DNA from: JAQVWU01 sp964628455
GTDB lineage: Bacteria; Bacillota; Clostridia; Oscillospirales; CAG-272
Direction of reading: 5' to 3'
Length of the DNA: 9,762 nt
Assembly (NCBI GenBank): GCA_964628455.1
Contig: CAZVPD010000140.1
Location: forward strand, 1-9,762
The position numbers and the translations under genes are program-made. The notes below the pieces were generated by a model. The model was given only the letters and a program-made list of their open reading frames with translations, was not told the origin of the DNA and ran no database searches. Each line of letters starts with the position of its first letter. Position 1 is the stretch's first letter. Shown here one piece after another: positions 7,141-9,762 of the stretch.

Positions 7141-7148
7141 TCCTTTCC
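7141..7148 (-). promoter_or_regulatory. Ribosome binding site deciding the GH127-like start
   Basis: GGAAAGGA on the minus strand lies 10 bases before the ATG at 7130. This argues for 7130 over the TTG at 7154, which would place the site inside the coding region. Confidence 0.7.
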
Positions 7149-7150
7149 GC

Positions 7151-8590
7151 TCAATCCGCGTAATAGTTTATGATCTTGTCAAGCGCAGCCTGAGCTTTTA
7201 CTTCCGCTTTGGCATAAGCGGACATAAAATCGGCTGAGTTTTTAGATGCCAGTCCGGCAAGCAGCGTTTGAAAACCCCCGATATTACAGGCGATCCCGAT
7301 ATCATACACCCTTGAAGCATTGATCAGCGTGATCATATCGTTTGACTCCGTGTCACGCGTCACCTTGCCTTCAAGCAGTATATCGTAGACTGCAGGAGTC
7401 AATTTCTCCTTCGACACAATAGCGAGTGTCTCCAGAATGACGCCTGTCCGTTCCGGATCGGGCTGTGTCGACGGAACAGCCAGCGTCTTGAAATAGAGAT
7501 TGCCCCAGCAGTAATAATTCTCCTGCACCTCGTCGAATTTGGGGACCGGCAGGATCCCGAAATCAGCCTCCATGTTCCGGTAACCCAACACGTCACTGAA
7601 GGACGACGCACTCATAAGCACCCGGTTTTCCATGAACATCGTATTCCGGTATTCATACGAACCCTTTATATAATCCACGCGGATCACGGCAGATTCGTCC
7701 GTCAGTACGGAAATAATTTTATCCACAATACCGGCAGTCCGATCGCCGGTGAAAGTTATCACAGGAGTGCCTTCACTGTCGGCGCCAACCATACGTTCAC
7801 CGCTGCCGAAAAAAAAGCTGTGCGCGAAGTTGTTGTCACTCACGATACCCCACTGATCCTCCTGCGTAAGTTTGCTGTCGCCGTTAAGATCGGCGGTAAC
7901 GCCTTCCGCCATCACTTTCATAGCGTCAAGAGTCCAGGAACCGCCGTTCACCATATCATAAGGATCATTTAGTTCCAGTGAATTCCATAATGTTTTATTA
8001 AAAATCACACATACCGTGCCGAGAGGGGGGAGAACCTCGCCTACCATCGTAATAATATTTCCGTTGATCGTCAGACTTTCGTGCATGTTTTGATCCCACC
8101 AGGGCCGCGTCAAATCCAGTGCCGCAATATCGTTCAGATCCATAAAATAGTCCGATGCAATGAACTGAGTGCATACCTCGCTGAAATACAGCGTGCAGCA
8201 GTCAAACGACGTATCTCCGGCCGTGACGCTTTTCTTTGCATTCGCCGCAACATCCGGTACAGTAAACACCGAAACGGCAATATTAAGCCGGTCTTCCGCA
8301 ATCCGGTTGCGTATATAGACGGCGTCGCGGACCGGTTCGCCTGCCTGTTCCGTATAATCCATCGCATCGGCATATGAAAGATCCGGAGCCGTCATAAAAA
8401 GGAATTCATAGCCCCCGTAATCATTTTCCGGAAGGAGATTTTCATAATCGGCTTCAGAAGTGTTTTCCGTAATAACCGCAGCAACGGTATCAGCTGCGGT
8501 TATTACGGCTTCTTTATCCGTCTTTTTCGCGCAGGAACCCGAAAAAGATATGAGAGTACAAATTAACAGTACCACCGCCGCTTTTTTCAT
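7151..8590 (-). CDS. Extracellular solute-binding lipoprotein (ABC sugar importer)
   Basis: The product has 479 residues. MKKAAVVLLICTLISFSGSC is a lipoprotein signal with Cys20 as the likely lipid site (relaxed lipobox). A Thr/Ala/Glu linker (21-55) and the ENDYGGYEF motif (55-63) precede a family-1-like two-lobed binding protein: WWDQNMHESLTING (164-177), VCVIFNKTLWNSL (193-205), GGSWTLDAM (216-224), and an EF-hand-like loop DLNGDSKLTQED (234-245) that may hold calcium. Such proteins capture oligosaccharides and hand them to ABC permeases. No permease or ATPase is encoded in the window, so it is an orphan or works with a transporter elsewhere. AGGAGG (8602-8597) lies 6 bases before the ATG at 8590, which rules out the longer frame from 8656. 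It is first in an operon with two predicted glycosidases, so its ligand is probably their substrate. Confidence 0.88.
   Translation of the reverse strand: MKKAAVVLLICTLISFSGSCAKKTDKEAVITAADTVAAVITENTSEADYENLLPENDYGGYEFLFMTAPDLSYADAMDYTEQAGEPVRDAVYIRNRIAEDRLNIAVSVFTVPDVAANAKKSVTAGDTSFDCCTLYFSEVCTQFIASDYFMDLNDIAALDLTRPWWDQNMHESLTINGNIITMVGEVLPPLGTVCVIFNKTLWNSLELNDPYDMVNGGSWTLDAMKVMAEGVTADLNGDSKLTQEDQWGIVSDNNFAHSFFFGSGERMVGADSEGTPVITFTGDRTAGIVDKIISVLTDESAVIRVDYIKGSYEYRNTMFMENRVLMSASSFSDVLGYRNMEADFGILPVPKFDEVQENYYCWGNLYFKTLAVPSTQPDPERTGVILETLAIVSKEKLTPAVYDILLEGKVTRDTESNDMITLINASRVYDIGIACNIGGFQTLLAGLASKNSADFMSAYAKAEVKAQAALDKIINYYAD
8467..8508. repeat. Perfect 16-bp inverted repeat inside the binding-protein gene
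   Basis: CCGTAATAACCGCAGC (8467-8482) and its exact reverse complement (8493-8508) are separated by 10 bases. The structure lies about 82-124 bases into the binding-protein coding sequence and encodes the linker AVITAADTVAAVIT just behind the lipid anchor. In mRNA it would form a very stable hairpin. Lack of a following T-run argues against a simple terminator. Confidence 0.8.
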
Positions 8591-8625
8591 TGAAATCCTC
8601 CTGCCTTCATTAAAAAAATGATCGT

Positions 8626-8698
8626 TCATCCGTATATTCTGTCTGCATCGTAGCATATATGTATATTTTTGTCAAGTGCCGCAGGGGTCATCCGTATA
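8626..8698. promoter_or_regulatory. 11-bp direct repeats flanking the operon promoter
   Basis: TCATCCGTATA occurs exactly at 8626-8636 and at 8688-8698. One copy lies just downstream of the expected transcription start of the glycosidase operon, the other just upstream of its -35 box. Spacing is 62 bp, close to six helical turns, as expected if one regulator binds both copies on the same face of the DNA. Regulator binding is inferred. Confidence 0.5.
8647..8675 (-). promoter_or_regulatory. Promoter of the binding-protein/glycosidase operon
   Basis: On the minus strand: TTGACA (8675-8670), a 17-base spacer ending in TGC, then TACGAT (8652-8647), an extended -10 promoter. Transcription is expected near 8640, giving a leader of about 50 bases before the ATG at 8590. 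The unit then runs through three genes to the terminator at 4678-4704. Confidence 0.85.
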
Positions 8699-8743
8699 AA
8701 AAACATATGCATCACGCGAATGCCATAAAATATATGCGCTCTA

Positions 8744-8772
8744 TTGACTTACGTTACCGCAAATGCTACAAT
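8744..8772 (+). promoter_or_regulatory. Promoter of the second UroD-family gene
   Basis: TTGACT at 8744-8749, a 17-base spacer ending in TGC, then TACAAT at 8767-8772, an extended -10 promoter. The start of transcription should be near 8779, leaving a leader of about 73 bases. The -10 region TGCTACAAT is nearly identical to TGCTACGAT of the divergent operon promoter. Confidence 0.85.
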
Positions 8773-8851
8773 TACATCAGACAAATTTCTTTCTGCATTA
8801 TAAAATATTACCCGTCAACAACGCCGGCAAACCTTACCGGGGGACATAAAT

Positions 8852-9762
8852 ATGACACCGAGAGAACGTATATTAAAAGCGCTCAATCATGAACCGACGG
8901 ATATCATACCTTTTTCAATCGGTTTCGGCATCAATCCGCCCGCATTAAAAAAGTTTGCGGAATATATGTATCTGACGCTGAACGAGGCCAGGACCTTCAT
9001 AACCGACTGCTCCGACACGCGTCATGTCGGACCGAAGTATACGGGACCGCCCGGGAGAAACACCTTCGATCCGGACGGCAGACAGACGGACCTGTGGGGG
9101 GTGATCAGGCGCAATGTCAGCTACGGTGAAGGCGAATATCCGGAAATATGCGGATACCCCCTTTCCGGAATACAGGATGAATCGGAACTTGACAGCTATC
9201 TGTGGCCGCAGACAGACTGGTTTGACTACAACGTTATTCCCGGCCAGATCGATCAGATCATCAACGACGGCGACCGCGCCGTTATCAGCAGCGGGGGCAA
9301 TATCTTCGAAACCGCATGGTATATGCGCGGTTTCGAAACCATGCTGGGCGACCTGCTTGCCGCACCGGAAATCGCTGCCGGGATCATGAAAAGGGTGACG
9401 GATTTCTATATCGGTTACCAGACGGAAATCCTGACAGCCGCGGAAGGAGCGGTCGACATGGTGTTTACAGCCGACGATATCGGCGGACAGACGGGCATGC
9501 TTCTATCTCCCGAACTTTGGGAAAGGATGATAAAGCCGCATCATGCAAAGCTGAACCGGGTCATCCATCAGTTCGGAGCCAAAGTCCTATATCACACCGA
9601 CGGTTCGGTGATGGAAGCCGTTGAAGGCCTGATCGATATGGGCATCGATATCCTTGAAGCGCTGCAGTTTGACGCGCAGGGCATGGATCCCGAAATATTA
9701 AAGAGCAAATACGGCGACCGTTTATGTTTTCACGGGGGAGTCAGCGTTCAGTCCACGCTTCC
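8852..9762 (+). CDS. UroD-superfamily protein (partial, runs off window)
   Basis: 303 codons are present and open to the window edge; the family usually has about 340-380 residues, so little is missing. The opening MTPRERILKALNHEPTDIIPF is the classic N-terminus of the superfamily. ADDIGGQTGMLLSPELWERMIKPHH, KVLYHTDGS, DMGIDILEALQFDAQGMDPEIL and LCFHGGVSVQ follow in the expected order. In corrinoid/coenzyme M methyltransferases of this superfamily (MtaA, MtbA) the zinc site uses HxC; here the place reads HTDG, with no Cys, so that zinc chemistry is doubtful. It is cytoplasmic, with no signal peptide. GGGGGA (8839-8844) lies 7 bases before the ATG. It is divergent from the glycosidase operon and shares its control region. 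It is clearly distinct from the UroD-like protein at 3185, so this is not a local duplication. The reaction is unknown. Confidence 0.85.
   Translation, partial: MTPRERILKALNHEPTDIIPFSIGFGINPPALKKFAEYMYLTLNEARTFITDCSDTRHVGPKYTGPPGRNTFDPDGRQTDLWGVIRRNVSYGEGEYPEICGYPLSGIQDESELDSYLWPQTDWFDYNVIPGQIDQIINDGDRAVISSGGNIFETAWYMRGFETMLGDLLAAPEIAAGIMKRVTDFYIGYQTEILTAAEGAVDMVFTADDIGGQTGMLLSPELWERMIKPHHAKLNRVIHQFGAKVLYHTDGSVMEAVEGLIDMGIDILEALQFDAQGMDPEILKSKYGDRLCFHGGVSVQSTL

Noticed and set aside
7131..7154. TTG start for the GH127-like gene overlapping the previous stop
   Set aside because: The GGAAAGGA site at 7148-7141 is placed for the ATG at 7130; the TTG has no comparable site.
1..9762. tRNA, rRNA, CRISPR arrays or toxin-antitoxin pairs
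   Set aside because: I found no cloverleaf, repeat-spacer pattern or matching small gene pairs on either strand.

Overview
The window reads as bacterial chromosome of roughly even GC. It has tightly packed genes, G-rich Shine-Dalgarno sites, near-consensus sigma-70/sigma-A promoters, two predicted lipoproteins and a solute-binding protein of a style common in Clostridia (N-terminal DYGGYEF motif, an internal calcium-loop-like DLNGD segment). My inference is an uncultured gut-type Clostridia (Bacillota) genome. No rRNA, tRNA, transposase or CRISPR array is visible.

Layout. Positions 1-227 are a divergent promoter region: one strong promoter points left out of the window and one perfect-consensus promoter points right. 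228-2174 (+) encodes a secreted, C-terminally membrane-anchored 5'-nucleotidase/metallophosphatase. Convergent to it, 2299-3093 (-) encodes a small lipoprotein with a CBM9-like carbohydrate-binding domain. A 91-base divergent gap with a 17-bp palindrome separates this from 3185-4459 (+), a 424-residue protein of the uroporphyrinogen-decarboxylase (UroD) superfamily. 4460-4771 holds no gene but has short repeats, tandem hairpin-like units and one good terminator.

The centre is a complete leftward transcription unit. A promoter at 8647-8675 is followed by a solute-binding lipoprotein (7151-8590), a GH127/DUF1680-like six-hairpin protein (5652-7130), a GH43-type beta-propeller (4772-5626), and an intrinsic terminator at 4678-4704. 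Divergent from it, a strong promoter at 8744-8772 drives a second UroD-superfamily gene (8852 to past the window end).

How the genes may work together. The solute-binding protein would capture an oligosaccharide outside the cell. The two predicted glycosidases lack signal peptides and would act on it inside. The CBM9-like lipoprotein could hold glycan at the surface. No ABC permease is in the window, so the transporter must be completed elsewhere. Two different UroD-superfamily proteins flank the sugar genes. Known members of that superfamily decarboxylate uroporphyrinogen or move methyl groups from corrinoid proteins, so removal of methyl groups from a decorated glycan is one speculative role. 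The complete copy does not look like HemE, the partial one lacks the HxC zinc motif of the methyltransferases, and their real reaction is unknown.
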